Assembly (NCBI GenBank): GCA_010356995.1
Contig: ML996708.1
Location: 372,001 to 436,000 of the forward strand
Reading direction: 5' to 3'
DNA length: 64,000 nucleotides
Source of the DNA: Trichodelitschia bisporula
Taxonomy: Eukaryota; Ascomycota; Dothideomycetes; Phaeotrichales; Phaeotrichaceae
Under the pieces are notes generated by a model. That model was not told the origin of the DNA, ran no database searches, and saw only the letters and a list, made by a program, of their open reading frames with translations. A program made the position numbers and the translations under genes. The first letter of the stretch is position 1. Every line of letters begins with the position of its first letter. Of this stretch, positions 42,747-55,200 are shown piece by piece.

Positions 42747-43580
42747 ATGGCCACCCCCACCGCAACAAAGCGCCTCACCCGCGAATACAGCGCCATAACC
42801 GCAAACCCCCCCCCCTTCATCACAGCCCACCCCTCCGAAAACAACATCCTCGAATGGCACTACATCCTCACCGGCCCCCCGGACACCCCCTACGACGGCG
42901 GCCAGTACTGGGGCACCCTCACCTTCCCCCCGAACTACCCCTACGCCCCGCCCGCCATCCGCATGCACACCCCCAGCGGGCGCTTTCAACCGAGTACGCG
43001 GCTCTGCCTCAGCATTTCGGATTTTCATCCTAAGAGCTTTAATCCCGCGTGGGGTATTAGCACGATCTTGAATGGCTTGTTAAGCTTCATGACGAGCGAC
43101 GAGATGACCACGGGCTCCGTCCGCGCCTCGTCCCAGGAGCGCAAGATCTTCGCCGCGCGGACGCGGTGGTGGAATAGCACCGGTGGTGGGTCCGCCGACC
43201 GTGCGCCCGCCCCGCTGGACGCAAATAACCGTGGTGTCGGCGCGATTCGGAACGGAGACGGGGGCGCGCGGTTCAGGGCCGAGTGGCCGGAGGTGGATGG
43301 CGAGAATTGGGAGTATATGGCGAAGCGCGGGATTGATCCGGCGACGGGAAATGTGGTCCCGCGGCAGCCGGGTAGTGTGTCGTGTACGCCGGCTGCGAAT
43401 GCGTTGAGGCGGCGGCCGACGAATAGTGGGGGTGGGGCGGGGGGGGTGGTTGGCGGGGCGCAGGTTGCGCGGGATGCGGGGGAGGGGTGGATGAGGCGGC
43501 ACAAGTATTTTGTGGGACTCGGGGCGCTGTTTGTGTATGTGCTGCTTACGAGGCTGTTTGCTGAGGGGAGAGTGAGTTGA
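42747..43580 (+). CDS. UBC6: ER membrane ubiquitin-conjugating enzyme E2
   Basis: Single-exon gene of 277 residues. The UBC fold is intact: KRLTREYSAI at the start, ILEWHYILTGPPDTPYDGG, PPNYPYAPPAIRM, and the active-site Cys87 in TRLCLSISDFHP, the same residue number as in yeast Ubc6. A single C-terminal membrane anchor (YFVGLGALFVYVLLTRLF) makes it a tail-anchored ER protein. Ubc6 works with ER ubiquitin ligases such as Doa10 in ER-associated degradation. The linker between fold and anchor is Gly/Arg-rich. The call is firm. Confidence 0.95.
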   Translation: MATPTATKRLTREYSAITANPPPFITAHPSENNILEWHYILTGPPDTPYDGGQYWGTLTFPPNYPYAPPAIRMHTPSGRFQPSTRLCLSISDFHPKSFNPAWGISTILNGLLSFMTSDEMTTGSVRASSQERKIFAARTRWWNSTGGGSADRAPAPLDANNRGVGAIRNGDGGARFRAEWPEVDGENWEYMAKRGIDPATGNVVPRQPGSVSCTPAANALRRRPTNSGGGAGGVVGGAQVARDAGEGWMRRHKYFVGLGALFVYVLLTRLFAEGRVS

Positions 43581-44169
43581 GCGTAAGGGTGGACTGGAGG
43601 GAGCGAGGGAGGGTTGTCAGGCTCTACGCCAGTGTTATGGGTGCGGCGTCGGTCTCGGTTCTTTGCTGCAATGCGTGCTAGATAGGGCATTTGCGGTGCG
43701 GCCTTAGATGGCTCAAGAATGCTGTTGAGGTGTCATCTACTCATCTCTACCAAACTTTGTGGCACTCATACCGCTTGTGATTACGTCATATGCTGTGGAA
43801 GCGATACCGTAAAACGAGGCTCAACTGGTACTGCTCGAGTCACTCCGGGTCAGGGGGGTGTGAGGAAGCTGCAAGCTTGCTAGAGTATCAGGAGGTTATC
43901 TACTGTTTCCGAAGACGAAGGGGAATCTAGCGGCCCAGATATGGCCTTGAACATATACGACTCCATGCCGTACCCGATATGCCCCCAGAAGACACCTCCA
44001 ACTAAGTAACGCCTACAATTACTGCCGCGCTAGCTCCCCCAATCCCCCGCCCATCATCATGACACATTTCCAGCACCAGCGCAACATCCCCAGCCCTCTC
44101 ACGGCCTCGAATATCCCGCCTTGCCATCCTCTCAGCCAAAAAATCAAACTCCCACCTTCCATCACCCCT
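43581..44169. other. Region between convergent gene ends
   Basis: 589 bp between UBC6 and YIP1, which converge. Only scattered short frames; nothing recognised. Confidence 0.4.
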
Positions 44170-45168
44170 TCATCCCGTCGCCGTCTTAACCTGCAACCCC
44201 GCACTCCCCCTACTACTAAAAATTGCCATAAGCCCAAAGCCTACATAAAACAGCGCGAGGGGATACGCAACCAGCAACCTCATACTCGTCATCCGTCCCA
44301 CAGCGCAAAACATAGCAGAGCTGCTATACGTGCACCACGCGATCGCCGCCACCGTGAGCAAGTACCCGAACACCGTGTCCATAGGCAGCACTATGCCCAC
44401 CAGACTCGTGATCACGAGGGGGAGGAGGCAGTACCCGAGCACGGAGGCGGAGCGCGCGATGGTGAGCGTGGAGCTGAAATGGCCGGATCCGATCGGGCGG
44501 TGCGGGTGCGCGTCGGCGGCGGCGCTCGATTCGGCGGGCGAGAGGGGCGGGGCCATGAGGGAGAGGATTGTGTGCAGGCCTGTGGAGCCGAGGAGCGCGA
44601 GGCCGTAGATGTAGCCGAAGTGGAGCTTGCCGGACTAGCCTGTTAGCGGTGACGGGCCCGGGACGGGGCGACTTACGAATAAGAGGAAGAAGCCGAAGAG
44701 GAGGAAGAAGAGCACCGGCCCTGCTAGGTCCGAGTCGTCCATGATGTGCTGGTCGATGCGCGCGAGGGGGTTGAGGACGGTGAGGGTCTGGGTGGGGGGT
44801 TAGCTTGCGACTATGAGGGATGGAGTTTGGGGGGGTGGGGGGGGGTATACTTTGAGCTTGATATGCGCAAAGTTCACACCCAACTCCTCCAAAAGCGGCG
44901 GCTCGCCATCATACCCCTCGGTTCCAAACGCGGCCAGCCACCCCGTTCTCAAACCGCCTTGCTCGCCCATGCGTCCCGCGACGCCGGGCTGGCCCGCGAA
45001 GCCCGACCCGAAGCCTGAGCTGCCATAGGCGTTTGTCGAGGAGCTGCTGTAGGCTTGGAAGGGCGTGGAGTGGCCGGAGACGGGTTGGGTGGGATATTGG
45101 CTGGGGTAGAATTGGAGGTTTTGCGCGGCGCCGTAGGGGGGTTGGTTGGGGTAGCCGTATTGTGCCAT
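44170..45168 (-). CDS. YIP1: Golgi membrane protein YIP1 (YIPF5-type)
   Basis: Exons 45168..44851, 44787..44677 and 44634..44170 (introns of 63 and 42 nt) give 297 residues. The N-terminus is Tyr/Gln/Ser-rich and cytosolic (MAQYGYPNQPPYG). The diagnostic motif PPLLEELGVNFAHI leads into the membrane part with LDPLARIDQHIMDD-type sequence (NPLARIDQHIMDDSDLAGP) and SGKLHFGYIYG, the YIP1 hallmark, followed by four or five helices ending with MAIFSSRGSAGLQV. Yip1 binds Rab GTPases with Yif1 and is needed for COPII vesicle formation and ER-Golgi transport. The call is strong. Confidence 0.93.
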
Positions 45169-45509
45169 GGTGGGTGGTGAGGGAGTGTACCCAGCGGAGA
45201 GAGGAGGTGGGATTCGAGCTGTAAGGGGTTGTAGACAGTGGTGGTGATGGCAATATCGTTGTGTTGTATGTGCCGTTACTCTAGGGAGACACGCCCAAGC
45301 AATGATGCATATGTGTATACCGAAGTTCGCCGCTGCCTTACTCGTCAGGCTTTCAGGGCTTGGCGGAATTTCTACATCTTGCCTCGCCCCATCGCCGCAT
45401 TCCCCCGCAAACCTCTTCTCTCACCTGTTTCCTTCGGCCTTCCTCACCACATCGCCCAAAGGTCCCAATCACTAGCACACTGTTTTAAGGCTCTATCGTC
45501 TTACTCATA
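45169..45509. promoter_or_regulatory. Divergent promoter YIP1 / heme lyase
   Basis: 341 bp between divergent starts; the heme-lyase side is C/T-rich. No further elements recognised. Confidence 0.4.
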
Positions 45510-46513
45510 ATGGGCTGGTTCTGGGCCGATCCCGCCCCCGCGCCTCCCCGCGCCCCCAATCCCATCCCCACCCCTCATGCCTCCCCACCAGTACGCCCCC
45601 CAAAGCACCCACGATAAGTCTCAACTAACACCACCAGCCCGGCTGCCCAATGCATGCGCCCGGCGCCGCAGCGCCCGCAACTACAGCACCCCCCTCAGGG
45701 CCACCACCAACAAGCGCCTGCCCCTACGTCCCCCCCGACAGCACCCCAACGGGCCGCCCCAGCACCCTCTCCAAACTCAACCCCCTAAACTACATGCCAA
45801 CCCACATCCCCAACACCAAATCCCCGCACCAATCCGTAACCCTCCCCCTGTCGCGGGAGCCCAGCACCATCCCTAAGGGCGACGGGTCAGGCACATGGGA
45901 GTACCCCAGCCCGCAGCAGATGTACAACGCCATGCTAAGGAAGGGGTACACAGACACGCCGGCCGATGCCGTGGAGGCTATGGTCGCGGTGCATAATTTC
46001 CTGAACGAAGGGGCGTGGGCCGAGATCGTGGAGTGGGAACGACGGTTTCACCGGGGTATGCTCGAGGGCGTGAAGCGCTGCGTGCACGGCGAAGAAGGCT
46101 CCGTCAGCGGCGCGGACATCGGGTCCGACTGGCCCGACGAAGACACGGCCCCCCCGCGGCTCACGCGCTTCATGGGCCGGCCCGGCGACCTCACGCCCAA
46201 AGCGCGCATTCTCCAGGCACTGGGCTCTGTGTGGCCGGCACGGTTCGGCGGCGAGGCGCCCTTCGACCGACATGATTGGTTTGTGAGAAGGAGTCTCCCC
46301 GGGGGCGGGGAGACGGAGGTGCGGTATGTTATTGATTATTACTCGGGGCCGCCGGAGGAGAGCGGTGAGCCGGTTTTCTTTCTTGATGTGCGCCCCGCGG
46401 TAGATACGCCGAGTGCGGCGTTGGCGAGGGTTGCGCGGTGGGGAGGGGATGTTTGGTGGAGGGGGACAGGGGGGGCGGTGAGGGCGGGGGAGAAGGGAGG
46501 GGTGGAGAATTGA
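45510..46513 (+). CDS. CYC3: Holocytochrome-c synthase (cytochrome c heme lyase)
   Basis: Exons 45510..45590 and 45638..46513 (47-nt intron) give 318 residues. It starts MGWFWADP and has two Cys-Pro heme motifs (GCPMH near residue 29 and ACPYVP near 51), then STLSKLNPLNYMP, the core WEYPSPQQMYNAMLRKGY, and the catalytic-region motifs VHNFLNEGAWAEIVEWE, PFDRHDWFVRR and VIDYYSG. The enzyme attaches heme covalently to apocytochrome c (or c1) in the mitochondrial intermembrane space. Fungi carry separate lyases for c and c1; which one this is cannot be decided by eye. The Gly-rich C-tail shows the strong G-rich codon shift. Confidence 0.93.
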
Positions 46514-46892
46514 GGCACGACGGTTGGTGGGGTGCGGGTTGTATATATAGATCTCTCTTCTCGGGTGTGTTAAGTGTGGATATCTCATCTTCCGTCTCTT
46601 CGTAGGGCTGAAGGCGTCGAGGGCACTTTATGGATAACGCGATGAGTTATGAACAATTCATTCCTGCTATTCGTGATCTTCCAGTCTGGCTGCCAGATTG
46701 AAGTTACATCTCTCCTGCCTCTTCGTGGTCTTCATAATCGCCTCTCAGCCCGGGGTAAGATATCAGACTAGATATCCAACATCGCCTTCACGTTTCAAAC
46801 CCCTTCCCCTCATAAAGACATACGCCATCGCCAACCAATCCTCAAACGCTCAAACGCACACAAAAAAACCAACACCCCATCTCTTCCATCCC
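46514..46892. other. Region between convergent gene ends
   Basis: 379 bp between the heme-lyase and RBR-ligase stop codons. Nothing recognised. Confidence 0.4.
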
Positions 46893-48727
46893 CTATCTCC
46901 TCCTCCGATGCTGTGTCGCCTCCCCATTACTCCTCGAACTGACAGGCCTCCTCTTACTCCGCTCCCCACTCGGACTCCCCCCATCTCCCCCCATAAGCTC
47001 CGCAAGATCATTCTCCGCATTCCGCCTCGTCCTCGCCCGTCTCCGTCTCCGTCTCGCAGCCTCATCCCCTAACGTCAACGCCTCGGCCTCAGCCCCCGTA
47101 ACCTCCGCCCCAATCTCCATAGCCTGGACCTGCCGCGCCAGGGCCTCGTCATCCCGTTGCGCCGCCGCGGGGTCAGGCGCATTCGCAGCACCCATCTGCG
47201 CCCACCGCGCCCTTGGCCGGAGCATTTCGAACGGGCGCCATATATCCGGTACATCAAGCGGGCCCAGCGGCGCGCCCGGCGCACGCTCGCGCTGCGGCCG
47301 AGGCGGGGCCGGAGGCGCCGGTGGTGCAGGCTGCGGGCCGCCATTATCACCCTCGTTGTCCTCGGGTAGGTTGAACCAAGGACAATCGCAGCTCTTCCAC
47401 TGCAGGCCGCAGAGCATGCAGAACTCGGCCGCGCAGCGGCATTTCATGTGGTTGCATCCCTCAGCGAGTTGGACTAGGGCCTTGCAGTTGTAGCAGCGCT
47501 GCCAGCCGTGTTCCCGGCCTATCTCGAGGACGCGCAGGGTGGCAGGGTCGGCGGTGCAGTCGCGCGCGCCATGCCATTTCTGGCCACACGGTTTACACAC
47601 GTCTCTCCGGCATTTGGGGCATGTGCCGCGGCCGCGGCGGGTAGCCCGGTCATGGGAGATGTGTTTCGGCTTGATCCACTCGCCGCAGTGCTTCGTTGGA
47701 CAGTAGAGCCTGTTCTTGGTGGTGTACTCTGCGAACTTTTTGTTCCAGGTGCGCTTGAAGGGGGTGTCGAAGAGGCGGTCAACGTGCTTGAGGGGGATGG
47801 GGGAGTCGGAACAGCACTTTGGGGGCATGAGTTGTGGGTCTGTGACGCTGAGTTTGAAGACGCGCTTGAGGCAGTCGTGGCAGATCCGGTGGGTGCAGTC
47901 GAGTTTGGCGGATTTGCGCACGGGGACGTCGTCGGCGAGGCAGGTTATGCATTCGACTCTGTGAGGGTTAGTTTGCGGTGCGATAAGGTGGGGATGGGGA
48001 TGACAGACTTGACTGGCGCGCGGGGTGGGACGGGTGCTGGCGCGAAGAGCGCAAAGGGGCCTGACGACTTCTTCTTGTCCTTCTCCTTGTCCTTTTCTCT
48101 CTCCTTCTCTCTCTCCTTGTGCGCATCCGCAGTCGGCGGCCTCTTCGCGCTCTTCTCAGGCTCAGTGGTCGTCGTCGCCGACCTGCTCCTCACCTTCACC
48201 ACCTCACCCGTCGACTTACGTCGCGGCCGCACCAGCGCCGACGACCTCGTCTGTCTCGGCAAAAAGAGCGCCTCAAGCACACTGTATCCATCAGTATGGG
48301 GCATATCGACATTGACAGATTATTCCGCGCGCGCGGCGCAAACGCACCTGGTCCTTTGAATATGAACCCTCCGCCCCCGAGATTGGGTCGTGTCAGCGCG
48401 CGGCGTCGACGCATCGCCGCTCGCCACGCAGCCGACCCATGTGTCACGGCCGGGGTGCTGCGCGGGCGGGGCCAACGAGTGCAGGACGGCGGAATAGGCT
48501 GCGGACGTGGAGGGGGAGCAAGGCTGCGATGACGAGCCTGACGAGGGTTCGTTTTCGCCCTCTGATTCAGAGCTTGAGGGTTCCGAGGTGCTTCCATCGT
48601 AGTCGGTGGGCGGCTCTTCTGCGCCCCAGCTGTTTGTCAGCGCTTCGAGCGTGCGTGTGTACGCTGTGCTCGTTTGTGGTGCGGCGGCACTGCTGGTACT
48701 GCGCGAAAGCGGCCACCACTGCGCCAT
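46893..48727 (-). CDS. RBR-type E3 ubiquitin ligase (RING1-IBR-RING2)
   Basis: Exons 48727..48348, 48281..48009 and 47958..46893 give 572 residues. The first 220 residues are Ser-rich, then Lys/Glu-rich (HKEREKEREKDKEKDKKK), with a FALFAP motif. RING1 follows (VECITCLADDVP ... CTHRICHDCLKR), then IBR (YCPTKHCGEWI ... CPKCRRDVCKPCG), and RING2 (RCYNCKALVQLAEGCNHMKC, then RCAAEFCMLCG), where the Cys in EGCNHM is the expected catalytic residue. RBR ligases pass ubiquitin through that cysteine. The C-terminal 130 residues are Arg/Ala-rich. The second donor (AA|GTCTGT) is weak but gives the only in-phase join. Substrates unknown. Confidence 0.88.
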
Positions 48728-49606
48728 TATATGTAGCTAGAGGCCGCTGGAAGGGGGTGTGTTCGTTGCAGCGTTCCTCAGGCCAAAAGCATCACTTGCA
48801 GGCGGTTCCGCGGGGGAAGACGGCGGGCGGCGACCATTTGCGTTGCTGGCGGGTTGCTGGCAAGCTGGCAATCGGGCGTCAAGGGCACAAGGCAGGCAGG
48901 AAGGCAGGCAGGTCAGTCGCGCGACGCGGGCATGGTGCAGATGGCGACGGTTGGATGGTGGGTCCCGGAGGACGAGGTATCGGAAGTGTGACGCTGGCCG
49001 GTTGGGCTGGGAGGGAAAAAATTGCAGGGCGGAGAGTTCAGCACGCGACTTCTCAGGCGACGAATGGGGCCGAGGCTTGGAGGGACGAAGGTAAGGCAGG
49101 CTGAGTTGTTGCTTTGCTTGGTCAAATGCAGTGGGGATGTCAAGGTTGAGGGATAGATCGCATGGCTGCATAAGGGGGACCGGGAGGGTTGGTGTTGTTG
49201 GCCGAATCATCGAGCGGTTTGGCTTACTGGAGTGCTGGCAAACTCCTTATCCCGTTCCGTGCCGGCTCGCCGGTCAACGCTCCATGCTTCAGCCTTCAAC
49301 CATCACTTCATTCTTCAGCCGCTGGCGTCCTCCAGGCTGTAAGGATGGGCCTTTCCTTCATGCTCTGAAGAGCTGTCACAGCGAGTTGTAGTCTCTCGGG
49401 CTGGTCCTCTACCTCCGTACTAGAATCCCTGAACATCTCGTTTTCAGATTGATGAACTCCGGAATATCTCCTGTCGACTCCAAAGACGACAAGCATCGAC
49501 ATGTATTTTAGCATATTGCTCAACTCGCACCTCGCACCTCGAGCTAGTAACAATGGATCGTCCGTCTTCTCGTTTCTAATCGCTCTCTTGGTCTCCTCTC
49601 TCGCAA
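48728..49606. promoter_or_regulatory. Divergent intergenic region
   Basis: 879 bp between the RBR-ligase start and the GH28 start. It includes a short 'aggcaggcaggaaggcaggcagg' type run near 48890-48912. No gene is supported in the several open frames here. Confidence 0.4.
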
Positions 49607-51120
49607 ATGCTTTCTCTCCGGTCATTACTGTTCAGCATCTTCGTCTTCAGCTTCCTGGTGGCCATCTGCCATGGAGAGATATGTACAGTTACTCCGGGCC
49701 CCAAAGGAAAGGATGACGCTCCTGCCATCGTCAACGCGTTCAGGCGTTGCGGTCAAAATGGAAAGGTCATATTCCTCAATAAAACCTACCACATAAATTC
49801 GGTGATGAACACGACAGCGCTACGAAATTGCGAGATTGACCTCCAGGGAACCTTGCTGGTTTGCTCCATAGCAGCCAAAGCTCTCAGCCTAACCAGAGCA
49901 GTGGAGCAATGACATCGACTACTGGCTAAAACATTCCATGTCCATCGGCTACCAGAACCAGAGCACGGTGTGGTTCCTGGGCGGAGATAACATCACCTTC
50001 CATGGTGGAGGAGTCGGAACCTTTGACGGTAACGTGGGTGACTGCCATGATGGGCTAGCTTGAATGCTTACCCGGCATAGGGTCAGGCGTGGTATGAATT
50101 CGTCAAAGGCGTCTCAAACTATCCCCGTAAGTGCTGTGACTTTGCAATCAGAAGACTGATTTGGGAGGACGACCAATGGGCCTGACCATCTGGCGCGCGA
50201 GAAACTCTGTCTTCAAGGGGCTCCGCTTTATCAAGAGCCAGATGTGGTATGCACCCTTTTCCTCGTAGATGCTTGCCTGATCACCAAGGACCATGACCAT
50301 CATTCATTCCAAATCCATCCTTTTGGAAGACATATATGTCAACAGCTCGTCGTCCACGCGGCGGCCGGCACGGAATACGGATGGAGCGGACACCATGTTC
50401 TCGGACGACATCACCTTTCGCCGCTGGACAGTCGTAAATGGCGACGACGGCATCTCGGTCAAAGCCAATACCACCAACACGCTCATCGAAGACAGCGTCT
50501 TCTACGGCCTCGGATTCGCCATAGGAAGTATCGGCCAGTACGCAGGCGTATTTGAAACTATCCAGAATATCACATTCCGGAATAGCGTCTACAAAGGACG
50601 CTCGCAGGCGGCGTACATCAAGACCTGGACCGGTAAATCGAAGGGCTATCCGCCGAACGGCGGTGGAGGCGGTCTGGGCTGTAAGTGAACTGCGTTACGT
50701 ACCAGTTGTACGCTAACGTTAGACTCCAGTTATACACAACATCAGTACGCTCTCCAAAACTGCAAGGAGGTTCATCGGTCACTGACTGGAGTAGCGGTCA
50801 CAAACATCACCATAGCCAATGGCACGGCAGTCTTTGGCATCAACCGATGCACGCACTTTACCAACGGCGGCGAAGCGGGTGACTGTGGAACCTCCCAATT
50901 CCAAATCCACGACGTCAGCATCTCCCACATCCGCGGAAATATATCCAAGGACGTGATAGCAGATCTCAGGTGTAGTGCTGCAGCGCCGTGTTCGAGAATC
51001 GGTTTTGATGACGTCCACGTCTTCAATTCTGCAACCGGGAATAGGTCCACAAGGTACAAGTGTGACAGCGTGGTCGACCCGAAAGGTACCATATGTGCAA
51101 GGAAGAAGTCACAGACTTAG
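49607..51120 (+). CDS. Glycoside hydrolase family 28, exo-acting pectinase, secreted
   Basis: Seven exons: 49607..49858, 49902..50033, 50081..50126, 50168..50246, 50289..50680, 50730..50744 and 50795..51120, giving 413 residues. A signal peptide opens the protein (LLFSIFVFSFLVAICHG). GH28 motifs are in order: NTDGAD with the catalytic Asp, NGDDGISVK with the Asp pair, GFAIGSIGQY at the usual GHG site, and AYIKTW at the RIK site. The GSIGQY form is typical of exo-polygalacturonases and exo-rhamnogalacturonases. The sixth exon is only 15 nt and restores GFIHNITVTNITIANG. Cys pairs near the C-terminus suit a secreted enzyme. Exact pectin substrate is not decided. Confidence 0.9.
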
Positions 51121-52254
51121 TCAGTGTCCAGAAGCCAAGTTGAGAGACCTACAAGTGCATGAATAAATTCCTCGAGACGGTATACCTCCCCTCTATCGAT
51201 AGGCAACGGTTCTGTTAAAGCGGGCTGAAGTGAAGGAGTGGTACGCGTGAACGTGACGAGAATGCGGCTGCTGTCAGCACGGAATTGCGGGGGATGACGC
51301 CCCTCATCCAGCCCTACCGAGCCCGTGCTACGTCATACAAATATTCGCAACGGTCGTTGCTCCGTAGAGTAGCTTGTGTATGAAGAGCTGGAGGTGGGAG
51401 GATGGGTACCAGCATCAACTCATATGCACAGCCGTTAGGGAAGTACAGCAGACTCCCCACTGCTGTTTCTTGGATTAGGCGTACAGACGTTGCATGGCAC
51501 GTAAGGATGAGGGGCCCTGCCAAGCCCGCCCTGAACCAAACGCATGCTGCGTAGAGAGATTTTGCCTGTGACTGTGCGTTTTGAACTTGGCGGGTAGAGT
51601 TTAGGTATCACTATCACTAGCTACATATCCAATCCAAAGATCTTCGGGAACGATCTCAACGATGAGCTCAGATATCTCGGTATGTCGGTCAAGATTTCGC
51701 CTTTCGGGTTTCCGGCGAGTCGGAGCGGTCATCGGTCCCCTTTCTCGCCATATTCACCATATTCCAGACCCACGATAACTCGTAAACGGAACGGCTTCGT
51801 CCCAACTTTTATGAGCCAACAAATCTCGCGGGGCAAGAAGGCAGCAGCATCTAGACTTGTTAACACGATGGAGGCGCAGAGTAGAAAAAGAAACAATTGC
51901 TCCAACCTTCTGAACCTACAATCACAACTTCGTGGCTACTGTGTACGGGTATAGAGAGGTGTTGTATCGGCTTGTCGGTCGTTGTTTCCGTTTTGTTTTC
52001 ACCCACCTTTCGCTAACTAAGCGGTCCGTGCCCTGTGTCCGCTCCACGCCATCCTCTGCACCGCCAGGTCGAAGGCAGTTTATTCGATCCCACACATTGC
52101 TATCCTCCACCACTTTTGCCTTTGTAGAAGGGCTTTGGATTCTTGCTGTGTGCAAAACACTCTCGACCTGGGCCTCTCTTAGCAGTTGTCCTTCAATAAC
52201 CAACTCGAGTAGTCTGGTCTCTGTACAGGTACACAACAGTCGATTACTGCGACA
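51121..52254. other. Intergenic region upstream of importin gene
   Basis: 1.1 kb. Small frames on both strands have no features. The stretch from about 51950 is C/T-rich and is probably the leader of the importin gene. Confidence 0.4.
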
Positions 52255-55200
52255 ATGGCTGGGAACCTGCGCGAGCGGATCGCCGCGACTCTGGACCCCA
52301 ATCCCGAGGCTCGCCAGCAAGCTGAACATGACCTGAAATATGTACTTACTTTCTCGCCTACTGCATACCGTAGACTGACTTGCACAGGCTGAAGTGCAAC
52401 CTGGGTTCCCGAATGCGTTGCTCGATATCCTCGAGATAGAGACTGACAACAGCATCCGTCTTTCCAGTATGCCTACGCCCACGATACATATCTGCATAGA
52501 CTCTAACGCTACTAGCTGCCATTTACCTCAAGAATCGCACGACCAAGGGATGGGCCCCGGACGAGGAGTTCTCCCAGGCAACGCCGATCCCCGAAAACGA
52601 GAAACCTGCTTTCAGGCAGCGTCTTATCCCCGTTCTTGCGAACTCAACTCACCAAGTGCGCGCACAGCTCATCCCAACCCTCCAAAAAATCCTATCTTTC
52701 GACTTCCCCGCCAAGTGGCCCGACTTCCTAGATATCACGGTGCAATTACTGGGGGCGAATGACGCGAACTCCGTATTCGCTGGCGTTCAATGTCTGCTCG
52801 CCATATGCAGGGTGTACCGGTTCAAGGCCGACAACACCCGCGATGAGTTTGAGAAGGTTGTTGCGATAACGTTTCCGCTATTGCTGAACATTGGCAATCG
52901 CATAGTTGGCGAGCAAAGCCTTGAGGCGGGCGAGATTCTACGCACCGTCATGAAGACGTACAAGCACGCTATCTATGTAAGTGGCATACATATAGGTCCA
53001 CGAACACTTTATACTGATGTGATATAGTTCGAGCTTCCGGTTCATCTCCGTAGCCACGAAAGCATGGTCGGCTGGTGTACGCTGTTCCTCACTTTGGTTG
53101 CTAAGGAACCTCCAGCATGCTCGCTACCAGAGGATCTTGAGGAGCGGGAGACGAACCACTGGTGGAAGTCGAAGAAATGGGCGTACGCGAATCTGAACCG
53201 GCTGTTCGTGCGATATGGAAACCCTACGACCCTGAACAAGAGCAGCGAGAAGGACTATAGCGAAGTGGCGAAAAACTTCATCAATAATTTTGCGCCAGAG
53301 ATTCTCAAGGTTTACCTCCAACAGATCGAAAAGTGGGTGGCGAAGACGACCTGGCTCAGCAAGGGGTGCCTTTCCTACACACTCGCTTATCTTGATGAGT
53401 GCATCAAGCCAAAGTCGATGTGGTCTCTCCTGAAGCCTCACATGGAAACTCTCATTACCCACCTGCTCTTCCCGGTCTTGTGTCAATCGGATGAGGACAT
53501 TGAACTGTTCCGGGATGACCCTTCGGAGTATCTCCATCGTAAGCTCAATTTCTATGAGGAGGTGTCAGCTCCGGATGTTGCCGCCACCAACTTCCTGGTG
53601 ACGCTGACCAAGAGCCGGCGCAAGCAGACCTTCACGGTGTTGCACTTTGTTAATAACATCGTCAACCGCTACGAGGAGGCTCCGGAGGCCCAGAGGAATC
53701 CGCGTGAGAAGGAAGGAGCTCTGCGCATGATCGGAACCCTAGCTCCAGTCATTCTTGGGAAGCGGAGTCCTATTGCTGATCAGGTTGAGTTGTTTTTCGT
53801 TCGCCATGTGTTTCCAGAGTTCCGGAGCCCTCACGGGTTTCTTCGTGCCCGTGCCTGCGACACGCTCGAAAAGTTCGAGCGTCTGGAGTTCAAAGATCCG
53901 CAGAATCTTGTGGTCATCTACCGCAATATTCTGGATGCGATGAACGACCCGGAGCTTCCCGTCCGTGTCGAGGCTGCTCTCGCTCTTCAGCCGCTCATTC
54001 GACACGATGTGATCCGCAACGCCATGCAGCAGAACATCCCGCAGATCATGCAGCAGCTCTTGAAGCTTGCGAACGAGGTGGATGTTGATGCGCTAGCCAA
54101 CGTTATGGAGGACTTTGTCGAAGTGTTTGCCCAGGAACTCACTCCGTTTGCGGTGGCGTTGAGCGAGCAGCTTCGGGACACGTATCTTCGGATTGTTCGC
54201 GAGCTGATCGAGCGCAATCAGCAAAAGGGTGACGAGTCGGAATACGGCGATTACCTCGACGACAAGAGCATTACTGCTTTGGGTGTGCTGCAGACCATCG
54301 GAACGCTCATCCTCACGCTTGAGAGCACTCCTGATGTCTTGCTGCACCTCGAGACAATCCTCACACCCGTCATCACCATCACTCTCGAGAACAAGCTTTA
54401 CGATCTGTACAACGAAGTCTTCGAAATCATCGACAGCTGCACCTTTGCCGCCAAGTCGATTTCGCCGACCATGTGGTATGCCTTTGAGTTGATCCACAAA
54501 ACGTTCAAGGCTGGCGCCGAACTGTACCTGGAGGACATGCTTCCGGCACTGGAGAACTTTGTCACGTATGGCTCGCAGATGCTCATCCAGAACACCGCCT
54601 ACCTCGACGCTGTGGTTGACATGATTCGTGTCATCTTCAAGGAAGACAAAGTTGGTGGCGTTGATAGGATCTGCGGTTGCAAGCTGGCCGAAATTGTCAT
54701 GCTGAATCTTCGGGACCATATCGACCCTTACGTTCCCGAGTTCATCCACCTCGCCATGATCTACCTGAAGAGCGACGAGACCCGGCTCAAGTCTTACAAG
54801 GTGCACATGATGGAGATGGTCATCAACGCCATCTACTACAACCCGCGTCTCGCGATGCATGTTCTTGAGCAGAATGGCTGGACCAACGATTTCTTCAGCC
54901 TGTGGTTTGCCAACATTGACAGTTTCACTCGTGTTCATGACAAGAAGCTGTCTATTGCCGCGATCACGTCCCTCCTGACCCTGCAGGCTCACGAGATTCC
55001 TCCAACCATTCAGCGGGGCTGGCCTCGCCTGCTCCAGGGACTGGTCCGATTGTTCCAGACTCTTCCTGCGGCCATAAAAAGTAAGTACTCGCCTATTCGT
55101 ACGTGTCATCGGATGTGAGAACTGACTTATCACTTCAGATCGTGAAGAGGCGACCAAGGAAGAAAACTTCGACCTCAGCACGGATTACGAGGAAGAAGAT

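Noticed and set aside
54093-55181. 362-codon open frame on minus across the importin gene
   Set aside because: It runs across an exon-intron boundary of a clear importin gene and has no family features.
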